Shown here piece by piece: positions 28,750 through 37,886 of a stretch of 64,000 nt of DNA. Location of the stretch: the IMG/VR virus record IMGVR_UViG_3300022074_000019, positions 1 to 64,000 of that record; one strand, given 5' to 3'. The stretch's first letter is position 1. Each line of letters starts with the position of its first letter. Under the pieces are notes generated by a model. The model was not told where the DNA came from and did not search any database. It saw only the letters and a list, made by a program, of their open reading frames with translations. Both the position numbers and the translations under genes were made by a program. The DNA is from a virus.

Positions 28750-29517
28750 ATGGCCAAACTAACCTTAGAAACATTTAAAAACTTTTTCAAGTATTACAAC
28801 GAAGAAGAGCATCAAATTCGTGCCATTGAAGAATTATATTCTGGATTAGAAGGCAATGTTTGCACTGTCTATCTTGATGATCAAAGTGATTGGGTTCTGA
28901 AGTACCGAAATAAAGTTAAACAACCCACTGAGTCTATTCCAGAAAAACAGTGGCCAATTACTAAAAATCAAATGGCAAGTATTATGGGATGTAAATCCAG
29001 CAGCTTGTCAGATGAATTAATGAATGACTTTGCTCGTTGTGTTGATCTCTACGACATGGATCTTAAGAGCATTGCATATTTTCTTGGCCAGTGTGCTCAT
29101 GAAAGTGCAGGACTTAAGTGTGACGTAGAAATTCATGATGGATCAAACTACGAATGGCGTAGAGATTTAGGCAATATTTATCCCGGTGATGGTGTCAAGT
29201 TTGCTGGAACTGGCTGGATTCAAGTAACCGGACGTTATAACCATCAGGCTTTCTCTGATTATCTACAAAAGAAAGGTGAGTACGATTCTAAAATTATGGA
29301 AGTTGGCAAAACCCACACCAGTAAAAAATACCCGTGGTCAATTAGCGGGCATTGGTGGTATAACAACAAGTTGAACGAATATTGTCAAAGCAATCCACCC
29401 GTCGACCGTGTGGGTCAGCGGGTGAATGGTCGTTATTTACCTAACGGCTATGAAGCACGTAGACACTACAGCAAAGCATCTTTCGATGTGCTTGGACTAC
29501 AGTATCCAGGGAACTGA
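28750..29517 (+). CDS. GH19 endolysin (chitinase/lysozyme family)
   Basis: 255 residues. Residues 1-55 form an FKYY...HQ module also found at 23572. The rest is a GH19 domain: A-H-E-S-A-G with the catalytic Glu118, Y134-E135-W-R-R-D-L-G-N with the second Glu, G-D-G-V-K-F-A-G-T-G-W-I-Q-V-T-G-R as substrate loop. GH19 phage enzymes cut the peptidoglycan sugar backbone at the end of infection. No signal peptide, so it needs a holin. It is on the + strand between two - strand blocks and is driven by the divergent promoter just upstream. Confidence 0.9.
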   Translation: MAKLTLETFKNFFKYYNEEEHQIRAIEELYSGLEGNVCTVYLDDQSDWVLKYRNKVKQPTESIPEKQWPITKNQMASIMGCKSSSLSDELMNDFARCVDLYDMDLKSIAYFLGQCAHESAGLKCDVEIHDGSNYEWRRDLGNIYPGDGVKFAGTGWIQVTGRYNHQAFSDYLQKKGEYDSKIMEVGKTHTSKKYPWSISGHWWYNNKLNEYCQSNPPVDRVGQRVNGRYLPNGYEARRHYSKASFDVLGLQYPGN

Positions 29518-29688
29518 TCACTCAGACGTTTCTTCTTTTTCGACTTCTTCTTCAGGACTAAACTCAAGAGTTTCAATCAGTCGCTGAAGATAGGAAGCGG
29601 AGAACTGCTGAAGTTTTCCGTCACCAGTTGATCGAGCGGCGGCGTAAGAGTTGATCGCTTCTACCAATTCAGATTGTTTGCAGGACAT
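29518..29688 (-). CDS. Small acidic hypothetical protein
   Basis: 56 residues, helical, with a Glu-rich tail. Its stop is immediately next to the stop of the convergent endolysin gene. No ribosome binding site seen. Function unknown. Confidence 0.55.
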   Translation of the reverse strand: MSCKQSELVEAINSYAAARSTGDGKLQQFSASYLQRLIETLEFSPEEEVEKEETSE

Positions 29689-29717
29689 TTCTATAGATTA
29701 ATCAAGTTTTAATCTAA

Positions 29718-29744
29718 CAAAAAGCCCCAGTTAAGGGGCTTTGG
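29718..29744 (-). terminator. Terminator of the tail-fibre unit (- strand)
   Basis: AAAGCCCC (29721-29728) and GGGGCTTT (29735-29742) form an 8-bp stem; read on the - strand it is followed by TTTTTG. It lies 22 bases after the stop of the S74 fibre gene. Confidence 0.85.
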
Positions 29745-29765
29745 CTGCAGGGTTTATCACAATAA

Positions 29766-31913
29766 TCAAGCAATGCCAGCATCCACTAAGCGGCGCTCAA
29801 GAGCTTCAACCTTAGCGATTGTTTCTTGCAGAGCAGCAGTAAGCAGTGGCACTAATTTGCCTGGATCGATACCTTGTGGAGAAATAATTGACTTTGTTTC
29901 TGTAACTGCTTCAGTCAAAACGTTACCATCTTCGTCCAAAACTGCTGGCGTTACTTCGACTTCTTGCTCTTCCATCGCATCTTTTTCGCCAAACACTGCT
30001 TCTGGAACGACGTCAGACAGTTCGTGAGCAATGAAGCCATCAATAGTTTGACCGGGTTCTGCAATAAAGTTAAATCGACAAGGTGTCAATAACTTAAAGC
30101 GATCAATACCATCCGATAGACTTGTCACATTTTCCTTCAAACGATAATCTGAAGTAGTGACAAAAGTAGCGTTTGACGTTGTGACATCAATTCTGCCAAC
30201 TTGCGTTCCACTACGGAAAAATCTTATAAGATTTCCATTCGAGTTTCTATTACAAAAGAGGGAAGCCTGAGTGCTTCTTGATATAAATAATGACGTTCCG
30301 GTGCTGTTTTTTTCAAAATTTGCACCAATTGTTGTGTTATTAAAGCCGGGGACAGAAGACGAATTTTGATGGATAAGTATGTGGCCGCTCGAGCTTATGC
30401 GCATCTGTTCCGCAGGCGTATTGCTTGCGGATGTATAAAACTCCAGATCGGCATAGTTTCCTGCTGTATCTTGACGTGATTTAATTGCTGCTGTTCGCGC
30501 AAAATCATTGCCACCGCCGTTGTTTGGGGTGAGGTAAAGAGCAACGTTTGTATTAACACCTGAGCCTGTGTTTTGGATGCACATTGTGCCTCCTTGACCG
30601 CCTGAGTTAATGCCTCGCGCCGTTACTTGAGCGATTGGGCTACCCGTCCCAATACCAACGTTGCCATTAGAAGCGATGCGCACTCTTTCGCCACCATTGA
30701 CAACTGCACGAAAATCATTACTTAATGTTTGTAAGTAAGTAGTACTTGTAGTTCCCGAATCTGCAAAATGTAATTTACATGAACCACCCGTTGTAGTAAG
30801 AGATAATACATCCCCCCCACTCGCAACAATATCTAATTGGCTACTCGGGTTACTCGTGCCAATACCAACCTTGCCGGTGGCACCGATGCGCATTCTTTCT
30901 TGGCCGCCGTCGTTGTTAGTGGCGTCACCATGGGTTCTCGTAAAGAACGCTAGATCTGCACCACTAGAGCCACCTTTGCGTATGGCACTAATTTTTGCAT
31001 TCTTATTACCAGGCCCGCCACTACCGCTTACTCTAAACTCGATGCTTCCATATAGATCACCGTTGTTGGGGGCTGAACTAAAGATACTTATTCTTTGATC
31101 AGTATCAGATGCACTACCTACTGTAAGTTTTGTTGCAGGGGCAGCCGTGCCAATACCAACGTTGCCGCTGGTGCCGACAATCCTGAATCTTTCAGTCCCG
31201 CGAGTATTCAGAATAAAACTGCTCTGCGAACTGGTGGCGGCATCATCTACATTTAAAGCAACGTTACCAGCACTACTGTTTGCATTAATATCAAAATGAA
31301 CGTTTGTAGTTGTGTCCGTAAAACGCATTTGCGGATTTGAACTACTTAAATGTAATGTTTTAAGAGGATCAGCCGTGCCAATACCGACGTTGCCACTGGA
31401 ATCGATGCGCACCCGTTCGGTTACGGATGAATTTGCAGAGGAAGTGCCGAAAGCAATCTCGCCATCATCTTCATTTGCCGAATCGAGACCGTTGCGGAAA
31501 TCGATTCTAGAGACGGTGTTACCGTTCCACTGTCCAAGAATCTGACCACCAATCACATCAGAACTTCTGGCGTTGTCTACCGAAAATTTTGCGGAGCTGT
31601 TAGCCGTAGCCCTAGCAAGAATAGTAGGACTAGTATCTACGACTTCAATCTTTTCTGAAGGACTGTTCGTCCCAATACCAACGTTCCCACCTGTCACGTT
31701 GACGCCAGCAGAGAACTCACACGTTCCAGTAACTGGGTCATTACTTGAATCAAGTTTTAGAAAACGAGCGTCAAGTGTAGTTAGTCCGGTAGCTTGAAAA
31801 GATCCAGACCAGAATCCATTAGGTGGTGTGCCTACATAAGTGTAAATAACACCGTTATCTGCTTCAAACGTTTGTCCGTTAGATGTTGCAGTAGGAAAAT
31901 TAATCTGGGCCAT
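29766..31913 (-). CDS. Tail fibre with S74 self-cleaving chaperone
   Basis: 715 residues. A beta-rich body contains five V-G-I-G-T-x-x-P repeats (from about residue 77 on). The C-terminal 130 residues are a peptidase S74 intramolecular chaperone: S-D-Y-R-L-K-E-N-V, L-T-P-C-R-F-N-F, I-D-G-F-I-A-H-E-L, which helps trimerise the fibre and then cuts itself off. It should bind the host surface. The V-G-I-G-T repeats are conserved in DNA too and are shared with the fibre at 32276. Last gene before the terminator at 29718. Confidence 0.9.
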   Translation of the reverse strand: MAQINFPTATSNGQTFEADNGVIYTYVGTPPNGFWSGSFQATGLTTLDARFLKLDSSNDPVTGTCEFSAGVNVTGGNVGIGTNSPSEKIEVVDTSPTILARATANSSAKFSVDNARSSDVIGGQILGQWNGNTVSRIDFRNGLDSANEDDGEIAFGTSSANSSVTERVRIDSSGNVGIGTADPLKTLHLSSSNPQMRFTDTTTNVHFDINANSSAGNVALNVDDAATSSQSSFILNTRGTERFRIVGTSGNVGIGTAAPATKLTVGSASDTDQRISIFSSAPNNGDLYGSIEFRVSGSGGPGNKNAKISAIRKGGSSGADLAFFTRTHGDATNNDGGQERMRIGATGKVGIGTSNPSSQLDIVASGGDVLSLTTTGGSCKLHFADSGTTSTTYLQTLSNDFRAVVNGGERVRIASNGNVGIGTGSPIAQVTARGINSGGQGGTMCIQNTGSGVNTNVALYLTPNNGGGNDFARTAAIKSRQDTAGNYADLEFYTSASNTPAEQMRISSSGHILIHQNSSSVPGFNNTTIGANFEKNSTGTSLFISRSTQASLFCNRNSNGNLIRFFRSGTQVGRIDVTTSNATFVTTSDYRLKENVTSLSDGIDRFKLLTPCRFNFIAEPGQTIDGFIAHELSDVVPEAVFGEKDAMEEQEVEVTPAVLDEDGNVLTEAVTETKSIISPQGIDPGKLVPLLTAALQETIAKVEALERRLVDAGIA

Positions 31914-31934
31914 TTCTGTTTCCTTTAGATACTT

Positions 31935-31942
31935 CTATTGTA
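31935..31942 (-). promoter_or_regulatory. Late promoter-like motif TACAATAG
   Basis: Read on the - strand, TACAATAG followed by AAGTATC, 22 bases before the S74 fibre start. It matches the motif TA[GC]AATAG found before several other late genes. Confidence 0.45.
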
Positions 31943-31948
31943 TTGAAA

Positions 31949-32209
31949 TCACTCAGCAGGGACTTCTTCAACTTCAGCAATGCTTGCTTCATAAGCAGCA
32001 ACAACTGCAGGAGTCCAAAGAGCATCAGCAATTACTTTAACTTCATCAGGGGCTTCACTCAAGTCAGAGCCAGGAACAAAGACTGAGCGGTGATACTGAC
32101 GACCAACTTCTTCGCCATCACGTTCGACAACGGTAGCAACACGCAGTTGGATTGTTTGATCAGGAAGAATTTCTTCTTTAAGTTCTAGGCGTTCGGTATA
32201 AGTAGCCAT
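31949..32209 (-). CDS. Hypothetical tail-associated protein
   Basis: 86 residues, acidic, beta-rich N terminus (R-L-E-L-K-E-E, I-Q-L-R-V-A-T-V-V-E-R-D-G) and acidic tail. It lies between two fibre genes, so it may be a fibre chaperone or small tail protein. No motif recognised. Confidence 0.65.
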   Translation of the reverse strand: MATYTERLELKEEILPDQTIQLRVATVVERDGEEVGRQYHRSVFVPGSDLSEAPDEVKVIADALWTPAVVAAYEASIAEVEEVPAE

Positions 32210-32210
32210 A

Positions 32211-32279
32211 TTAGGAACCCACGACTGTGGGAGACAGGTTTAATAGCCGTAGTTTTGTGCCGTTGCGGGCAATAATCAA
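32211..32279 (-). CDS. Possible tiny gene or frame-shifted fibre end
   Basis: 22 residues from a TTG that overlaps the TGA of the fibre gene (TTGA) to a TAA one base before the next ATG. It exactly fills the gap between two genes. It could be a coupled micro-gene or the product of a frameshift at the end of the fibre gene. Confidence 0.3.
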   Translation of the reverse strand: MIIARNGTKLRLLNLSPTVVGS

Positions 32280-34105
32280 GCCCCAGTGAAGTATTGTATT
32301 GAGAAAAATAGAGAAATACCACTACTACTGCAGCTAGATCCATTGACGTTTGCGGTAGTAGTAGTGCTGAGATTAAATTGCAGATCAGCTTTATTATTGA
32401 ATTGCAGCATAACAAGCCCATTTGGTGCTCTATTGCTTGCACTATTGCCAAATCCAGTGTAAATGCCGACTGTTCCAGAACCCCTCTCATTTCCTGAATT
32501 AACATTGTTGAAAGGAAGTCCATTTACCCTTAATGCATTGCCAGATGAATTGGTTGAACTGCATAAGATACGTCCAGTGACAGAGACTAGACCGCCGACC
32601 TTGGTGTATTTACCGGTGCTTGTAGTATAAACTGCAGAGAAATTACCATCAGCACTTTCAAGTTGAGGGGTAAATAATCCTTCTTCGTAATCGTCTAATG
32701 CGTTTGCTGCTGCGGTGTCAGCGCCGAACTTAAGACCATCAATGTCAACACGAATTCTTTGGACCCTTGAGGTGAAAAAGCCTAAAAAATCGCCATTGTG
32801 ATGATATCTAATTCGTCCCATATCAGCGTGATCGTCATCACCAAAATCAATCCCGGCAATTTGTGCAGTACCGGTCCTCATTCTAATGAGCTGACTTGAT
32901 CCACCAAAAGCTCCTAACGTAAGTATTCCCTCTGGATCACTATTCCCAATACCAACGTGGCCATCAGAAGCGATGCGCATTTTTTCACTATTGTCAACAG
33001 CAAATATAATTGTGCTGTCTGCTTTTGCATTACCTTTGTCGGCATTAAATTTTAAACTTGCTGCATTCCCGTCAATTTCAGAATGACCGTCAACAGTGTC
33101 AGTAAGCCTAATGTTTGGCGCTGTAGATGCTAAATCCAACAGTTGAGAAGGACTTGTTGTACCTATACCAACTCTTGAATCAGTAATTGCAACGACTGTA
33201 CTGGCTCTGCTGTTATGACTAATCTTTAACTGATCTAAAGATCTATCTGCCCAAATTTGCCAGTTGCGTTGACCTTGGTTTTCAATAAACAAGCCAGCGC
33301 TGTTAGTTCCAGTATTGGTTGCAGATACTTTGATTTGTGGATTACTAGCACCTCGAACGTCTAACAACATGCTGGGACTACTCGTCCCAATACCAACGTT
33401 GCCGCTGGAAGTGATGCGCATGGCTTCGGAGTTATTGGTAGCGATTGCTAGGTAATCTCCATTATGGTTGTATTGAAGATAGCCAGCGTATTCACCCAAT
33501 CCAGTGGTGCCATCAGCAAACATAAGGGTACCGCGATGACTGGTGCCTGAAGCAATAGTGATACCACGGTCACCTGTTCCAGCTTCTCCAACAACTAAAT
33601 TATTTGAGGTAGAGTCGTAATCATTAGGAGTACTCGTCCCTATACCAACGTTGCCTCCAGTAATATTCAAGCCACCAGTAATGGGATCATTTCCTGAATT
33701 CAACATCAGGTAACGATCGTCAAGTGTGCCTGATTGAGAATTACTATTAGTTGTATCTGGTAGAACAGTAGGATCCCAACTATCAGGGCTGGCATCTACC
33801 CACTGAGAACTATCAGCATCCGTGTAATAAATATACAGACGACCGTCATCTGAGTTATACCACAAATTTCCGGACTGCGGATTAGAGGGTGGTGTCGTAG
33901 TGGCAGGAAGTTCTACTTGTCCATCATCCGCGATATTTCCTACACCACTAATTCTAATAACGTTGTTATTACTGTCTTTTAAAAAGATTGCAGGATCATC
34001 TGTGTTGTAGTTAATTGCAAGTTCGCCGTATTCCAACTGACTAGCAGTAGGCGTTTTTGCAGAACCACTGGCCAGCACATTTGAGCGCTTAAGTTGAAGT
34101 CTCAT
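32276..34105 (-). CDS. Tail fibre / receptor-binding protein
   Basis: 609 residues. The N terminus (M-R-L-Q-L-K-R-S, L-E-Y-G-E-L-A-I-N-Y) is typical of phage fibres that join the tail, followed by L-W-Y-N-S-D-D-G-R-L-Y-I-Y. Four V-G-I-G-[TN]-x-x-[ST]-P repeats fill the middle. The C terminus is beta-rich and lacks an S74 chaperone. It should be a trimeric adhesin. Promoter-like TAGAATAG lies upstream at 34143-34150. Confidence 0.85.
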   Translation of the reverse strand: MRLQLKRSNVLASGSAKTPTASQLEYGELAINYNTDDPAIFLKDSNNNVIRISGVGNIADDGQVELPATTTPPSNPQSGNLWYNSDDGRLYIYYTDADSSQWVDASPDSWDPTVLPDTTNSNSQSGTLDDRYLMLNSGNDPITGGLNITGGNVGIGTSTPNDYDSTSNNLVVGEAGTGDRGITIASGTSHRGTLMFADGTTGLGEYAGYLQYNHNGDYLAIATNNSEAMRITSSGNVGIGTSSPSMLLDVRGASNPQIKVSATNTGTNSAGLFIENQGQRNWQIWADRSLDQLKISHNSRASTVVAITDSRVGIGTTSPSQLLDLASTAPNIRLTDTVDGHSEIDGNAASLKFNADKGNAKADSTIIFAVDNSEKMRIASDGHVGIGNSDPEGILTLGAFGGSSQLIRMRTGTAQIAGIDFGDDDHADMGRIRYHHNGDFLGFFTSRVQRIRVDIDGLKFGADTAAANALDDYEEGLFTPQLESADGNFSAVYTTSTGKYTKVGGLVSVTGRILCSSTNSSGNALRVNGLPFNNVNSGNERGSGTVGIYTGFGNSASNRAPNGLVMLQFNNKADLQFNLSTTTTANVNGSSCSSSGISLFFSIQYFTGA

Positions 34106-34142
34106 GGTAACAACCTATAACTACTGGATAAAAATCCTGATA

Positions 34143-34150
34143 CTATTCTA
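34143..34150 (-). promoter_or_regulatory. Late promoter-like motif TAGAATAG
   Basis: On the - strand, TAGAATAG followed by TATCAGG, 38 bases before the fibre start at 34105. It falls in a 46-base gap after the previous gene's stop. Confidence 0.45.
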
Positions 34151-34151
34151 A

Positions 34152-35213
34152 TCAATACGATCCACCATCTAACACATAGTTGGCATCATCTAAGGCTGCT
34201 CTAAGTGATGATGGAGCAACTGCCGCTGCTGACTCTGTTCCTGCAATTGCTTCTGAGTTAGTTGCCAAACGAACAAGACCTTTTGTAGTTGTAGTTCCAT
34301 CGACAATTTGTATTCCGCCTAAGCGTGTTTCAAGGGCTGCCGGAGTGACAACAGTATTTGTAGAGGTTCCCGCTGTCATTTCAGCAGAAGTTGCAATACG
34401 AATTGTCCCGTCAGCCGTCTGAGATGCGTAGTTGATATCAAAATCAAAAACTGTTCCAGTTTGTTGAACTGTTAATGGAAGATTTACAGTTACGTCAACA
34501 TCACCAACGACTTGAGCAACTTGAGCAGGTGTAACTGCGGTTGTATTGTTTGTCCCTGTAGATAGTTCAGATGCAGTAGCAATACGGATTACTCCGTTAG
34601 AAGAATCTGTTGCATATGGAATTGCATCAATCGCATCTTTTACTTGTTTAGGATTAACTGCAACATTCTCTACTGTGCCAGCAGTTACTTCTGAATCAGT
34701 TGCAATTTGAATAACACCGTTTGCACCGCTGGTAGCGTAAGCAACTGTAACTTGAAAATTGTTGTCACTTGTCTCTGTTACTTGAATTGGAGCAACACCA
34801 GATACAACAACACCATTCAAGGCAAAGACCATTTGATCTGGAGTTACTGCTGCAGCAACTGAAGATCCAGCAAGTGCTTCTGCATTAGTTGCAAAACGAA
34901 CAATGCCTTTATCTGTAGTATTGCCAGAGTTTATTTTAATAACTTGATTGTCTAAATAAACTGGTAGTTGTGCAGTTAATGTGACATTACTTACTGAGGT
35001 ATTTACAAATCCAACAGTGGCTGCATCCGTATTGGCACTAGGAGTTCCGTTAATAGTGACATTACCTGAAAAGCTACCTGTGGTAAAAGTAACGTTTTGC
35101 GTAAAATCAGCACCTGCAAATCGTGAGTCTGAATCAATAAACAGACGATCTGTTGACTGCAAGACTTCTTGATAGCCTACAGGATTGAGAACAGTAATTC
35201 TTCTGTCAGCCAT
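34152..35213 (-). CDS. Tail fibre with five Phage_fiber_2-like repeats
   Basis: 353 residues. Five repeats of about 45-60 residues carry [KND]-G-x-[IV]-R-[IF]-A-T-x-[SA]-E-x-x-x-G followed by A-[VT]-x-P, at roughly residues 100, 165, 210, 270 and 315. These are short beta repeats of trimeric tail fibres. It starts A-D-R-R-I-T-V-L and ends V-L-D-G-G-S-Y. It is probably part of the adsorption apparatus with the neighbouring fibres. Confidence 0.85.
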   Translation of the reverse strand: MADRRITVLNPVGYQEVLQSTDRLFIDSDSRFAGADFTQNVTFTTGSFSGNVTINGTPSANTDAATVGFVNTSVSNVTLTAQLPVYLDNQVIKINSGNTTDKGIVRFATNAEALAGSSVAAAVTPDQMVFALNGVVVSGVAPIQVTETSDNNFQVTVAYATSGANGVIQIATDSEVTAGTVENVAVNPKQVKDAIDAIPYATDSSNGVIRIATASELSTGTNNTTAVTPAQVAQVVGDVDVTVNLPLTVQQTGTVFDFDINYASQTADGTIRIATSAEMTAGTSTNTVVTPAALETRLGGIQIVDGTTTTKGLVRLATNSEAIAGTESAAAVAPSSLRAALDDANYVLDGGSY

Positions 35214-35214
35214 A

Positions 35215-35739
35215 TCAAATTACCAAGGGTGCAGAAATTTCAATGTTCATTTCATTAGTGTCTAGGGCTACACCAGCTTGAATGAGAACAGATCCTGCTG
35301 TAGTTGTATCAGGAGTTGTAGTGTAGTTGCCTGGTGTTGTAGAACTTAAGTAATACAACGTACCTGGCGTAAGATTGGCTGGAGAACCATCAACTACTGC
35401 TGAAGCAGAAAGAGATGTAATAGGCAACGAACTTGTGTAAGTGACAGTCGTCCCGCCTGTGGCTGTCGTTGTTGCTGCACCAGCTATTCGTGCTGTCGAG
35501 AGAGACGATGCATCAGCAAGAGCAGCTTGTCCAGTAGAAGTCAAATACAGCAGAGATCCAACCTGTGCAATGTTTCCAGAAGCCATTGTTGCGGTGAACA
35601 AGAACTCGGATGTGTTTTGGTTTGGATTAACAACATTGTCATCTCCAGTTAGCCGCCAAGTTCCGGGGCCTTGACCGGTTGGCTGTAGATAAATCCAAGC
35701 ACGACCGAATTCGGTTTTGGTGTCACCTACGGATGGCAT
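35215..35739 (-). CDS. Hypothetical virion protein
   Basis: 174 residues, rich in Thr, Ser, Ala and Gly, beta-stranded. The gene ends one base before the next ATG. The composition is that of fibre-associated or decoration proteins. No family recognised. Confidence 0.65.
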   Translation of the reverse strand: MPSVGDTKTEFGRAWIYLQPTGQGPGTWRLTGDDNVVNPNQNTSEFLFTATMASGNIAQVGSLLYLTSTGQAALADASSLSTARIAGAATTTATGGTTVTYTSSLPITSLSASAVVDGSPANLTPGTLYYLSSTTPGNYTTTPDTTTAGSVLIQAGVALDTNEMNIEISAPLVI

Positions 35740-35762
35740 CTGTTACTACACAACATCTTTTA

Positions 35763-35996
35763 TTATTTTAACTTGTCTTCTCCTTCCAATAGTTTGTTGA
35801 AATCTTGCAAATCTTTTGCAATTTGTTCTTTCAGAATTCGATTAAGAATATTTTGATATGTCATCACTAATTTAGCTGACACAATCAATTGCTTACGTAG
35901 CTCGTCAATATCTGAGCACTCGTTAATTTCATCAGCAATAACCCTAAGCCTCAATTGACCTTCTAAAGGAATGTCAAAATCATCTTTGCTAAACAT
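35763..35996 (-). CDS. Small helical protein, NblA-reminiscent N terminus
   Basis: 77 residues, helical. F-D-I-P-L-E-G-Q-L-R-L-R-V-I-A-D-E-I recalls the L-x-L-E-Q-x-F-x-L-R-V start of NblA proteins, and a second helix follows. It lies in the virion gene block, which argues against a host-directed role. Similar small proteins are widespread in picocyanobacteria and phages. The relation to NblA is only a pattern resemblance. Confidence 0.55.
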   Translation of the reverse strand: MFSKDDFDIPLEGQLRLRVIADEINECSDIDELRKQLIVSAKLVMTYQNILNRILKEQIAKDLQDFNKLLEGEDKLK

Positions 35997-36037
35997 TTGA
36001 TTATTGCTATTTATTTAAATACTAACCAGTTGATTTT

Positions 36038-37837
36038 TTAAATGTTGGCTAATGCCACAAGTGCATCAGTTTTGAATCCTGAATAAGTTGTATTGCTATT
36101 AAGTGCAGTTCGAACTCCTTCAAGTGCTGTAGTTAAAGTATTTAGTTTAGTTTGAACGTTTACGGTATTTACTAAGGTTTCGTTACCGTTGCTGTCAACA
36201 ACAAAATTAGTAATAAAAAGACTATCAGCATAAACACCTGAACTACGGACGCTTAATTGCTTTCCATTAGTTGCATGCTTCCAGCAGAAATCTTCCGTAT
36301 CACCAAACTCCCATGCCATTTCATTGGCAAAAGCTGTATTTCCAAAAGTCACATTGTTAGTTGAATCACTAGCAAGTTTAAGTGCTTGTCTACTGGAAGT
36401 TACGGAAGAACTGAAATCAACGCCAGCAACTGCTACGTCATTGGTAGTAATTGAAAGTGAAGCAAAGCTACTTCCACTGAGAGTGGCATAAGTTGCTGCA
36501 GCAAATGTTTTAAAGTCGTCCACATATTGACGCGTGGCGGCATCTGTTCCAAGCGATGGTGTAGCCACGTTATTAATTACTTGTCCTCCCATATTTAATG
36601 CACCCGAGAGAGTTCCTCCCGTTAGAAGCAGGTAATTATTCAAATCTGAATTTGTAGGCAATCCAGATACTGTTGTACTTAAGGAACTAATCGATGAAGT
36701 ATTTGTATCAATGTTGGATTGAAGTGTTGTGTCTGCTGCATTACTTGCAGTCTGTACAGCAGTTAGTGCAGTTTGAGTAGCTTTTGTTGAAAGATCTGAT
36801 TGCAGCGTTGTGATGCTACTTTGCAAAGCTGAAGAATCAAAAGCAATTGAGTTAGACCCAAAGGTTACGGTTGTTCCTCCTGCACCTGTAATTGCCACAT
36901 CGCTTGCATTGCCTGCACTATCAAGCAAACGAAGACCTGAAGGTGTAGTTAACGAATAAGTAACTGGAGAAACATTTTCAAGAGTTGTAACTCTTGTATC
37001 AAGTCCACTGATCTGCGTCGATGTAGTAGACGAAAGCGTTGTTACAGTTGACTGCAGTGTTGTAAATTCAGTTTCTTGGCTAAAGTCAGGCGTTGACGTT
37101 TGCCATGCACTGCCACTGCTCACATACAGTTGCAGAGTGCTGCTGTTGTACCAAAGTTCACCATCAGCTGTGATACTAGGAGCAGTTCCACTTACTGTAA
37201 TTGTTGCTCCAGATGAACCCTGAGAATTATCAATTTTAGTGTTCAGGAATTCAAGAGTATCAATCGACCACGCATTAAATTCCTTTTGAGTATCAACTCC
37301 TGTAGTTGATGGAAATACAGAAGGAACTGCGCCAAGATCAGTTACAGTTGTCGATGCAAGTGCTAGTTGATCTGTATTGATCGAGGTAGATGTAACTAGA
37401 GTCCACTGATTTCCTGTATACAGGTAAAGGCTTTGAGTACTCGGCTGATACCATAAAGCACCTTCAATAGCACTGTTAGGCTGAGTATCAGAAAGAACTG
37501 TCAGTTGATCTGCACCATTTGTTTGATGAAAGTCACCGCCAATCCAAACCATCATTCGGCCTTGACGTTTGTCAAACCAAAGATCACCATCCTCAGGATA
37601 ATTAAGCCACTGACCACCAATTACAGCACCTTCTGAATCAGTCTCAGGCAGCCAGCCAGGAGGATAGTCTCCTACACCAATATTGCCCCACTCCTTTTTA
37701 ATATCTAAAATTGCATCACGAATTCCTGCATAACTTGGCGCATACTCATTCGGTAGAGCATTATTGCGAAGACGCAGTTCATTGAATGCTGCAACGATGC
37801 CAGCGTATGAATCGTTCTGATAAGTAGACACGCGCAA
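36038..37837 (-). CDS. Tail fibre / large structural protein
   Basis: 599 residues. The N-terminal 130 contain W-L-N-Y-P-E-D-G-D-L-W-F-D and A-L-W-Y-Q-P-S-T-Q-S-L-Y-L-Y, segments common at the start of phage fibres. Residues 250-430 are Ser/Thr-rich helical repeats (L-Q-S-x-[VIL] heptads, T-T-L-x-S) likely to form a trimeric coiled coil. The C-terminal part is beta-rich. Promoter-like TACAATAG is at 37856-37863. Confidence 0.8.
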   Translation of the reverse strand: MRVSTYQNDSYAGIVAAFNELRLRNNALPNEYAPSYAGIRDAILDIKKEWGNIGVGDYPPGWLPETDSEGAVIGGQWLNYPEDGDLWFDKRQGRMMVWIGGDFHQTNGADQLTVLSDTQPNSAIEGALWYQPSTQSLYLYTGNQWTLVTSTSINTDQLALASTTVTDLGAVPSVFPSTTGVDTQKEFNAWSIDTLEFLNTKIDNSQGSSGATITVSGTAPSITADGELWYNSSTLQLYVSSGSAWQTSTPDFSQETEFTTLQSTVTTLSSTTSTQISGLDTRVTTLENVSPVTYSLTTPSGLRLLDSAGNASDVAITGAGGTTVTFGSNSIAFDSSALQSSITTLQSDLSTKATQTALTAVQTASNAADTTLQSNIDTNTSSISSLSTTVSGLPTNSDLNNYLLLTGGTLSGALNMGGQVINNVATPSLGTDAATRQYVDDFKTFAAATYATLSGSSFASLSITTNDVAVAGVDFSSSVTSSRQALKLASDSTNNVTFGNTAFANEMAWEFGDTEDFCWKHATNGKQLSVRSSGVYADSLFITNFVVDSNGNETLVNTVNVQTKLNTLTTALEGVRTALNSNTTYSGFKTDALVALANI

Positions 37838-37855
37838 CTATTAACACTACTATTT

Positions 37856-37863
37856 CTATTGTA
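37856..37863 (-). promoter_or_regulatory. Late promoter-like motif TACAATAG
   Basis: On the - strand, TACAATAG followed by AAATAGTAG, 19 bases before the fibre start at 37837, in a 49-base gap. Confidence 0.45.
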
Positions 37864-37886
37864 GTGAAGCAGTATCGCATTCTTGC

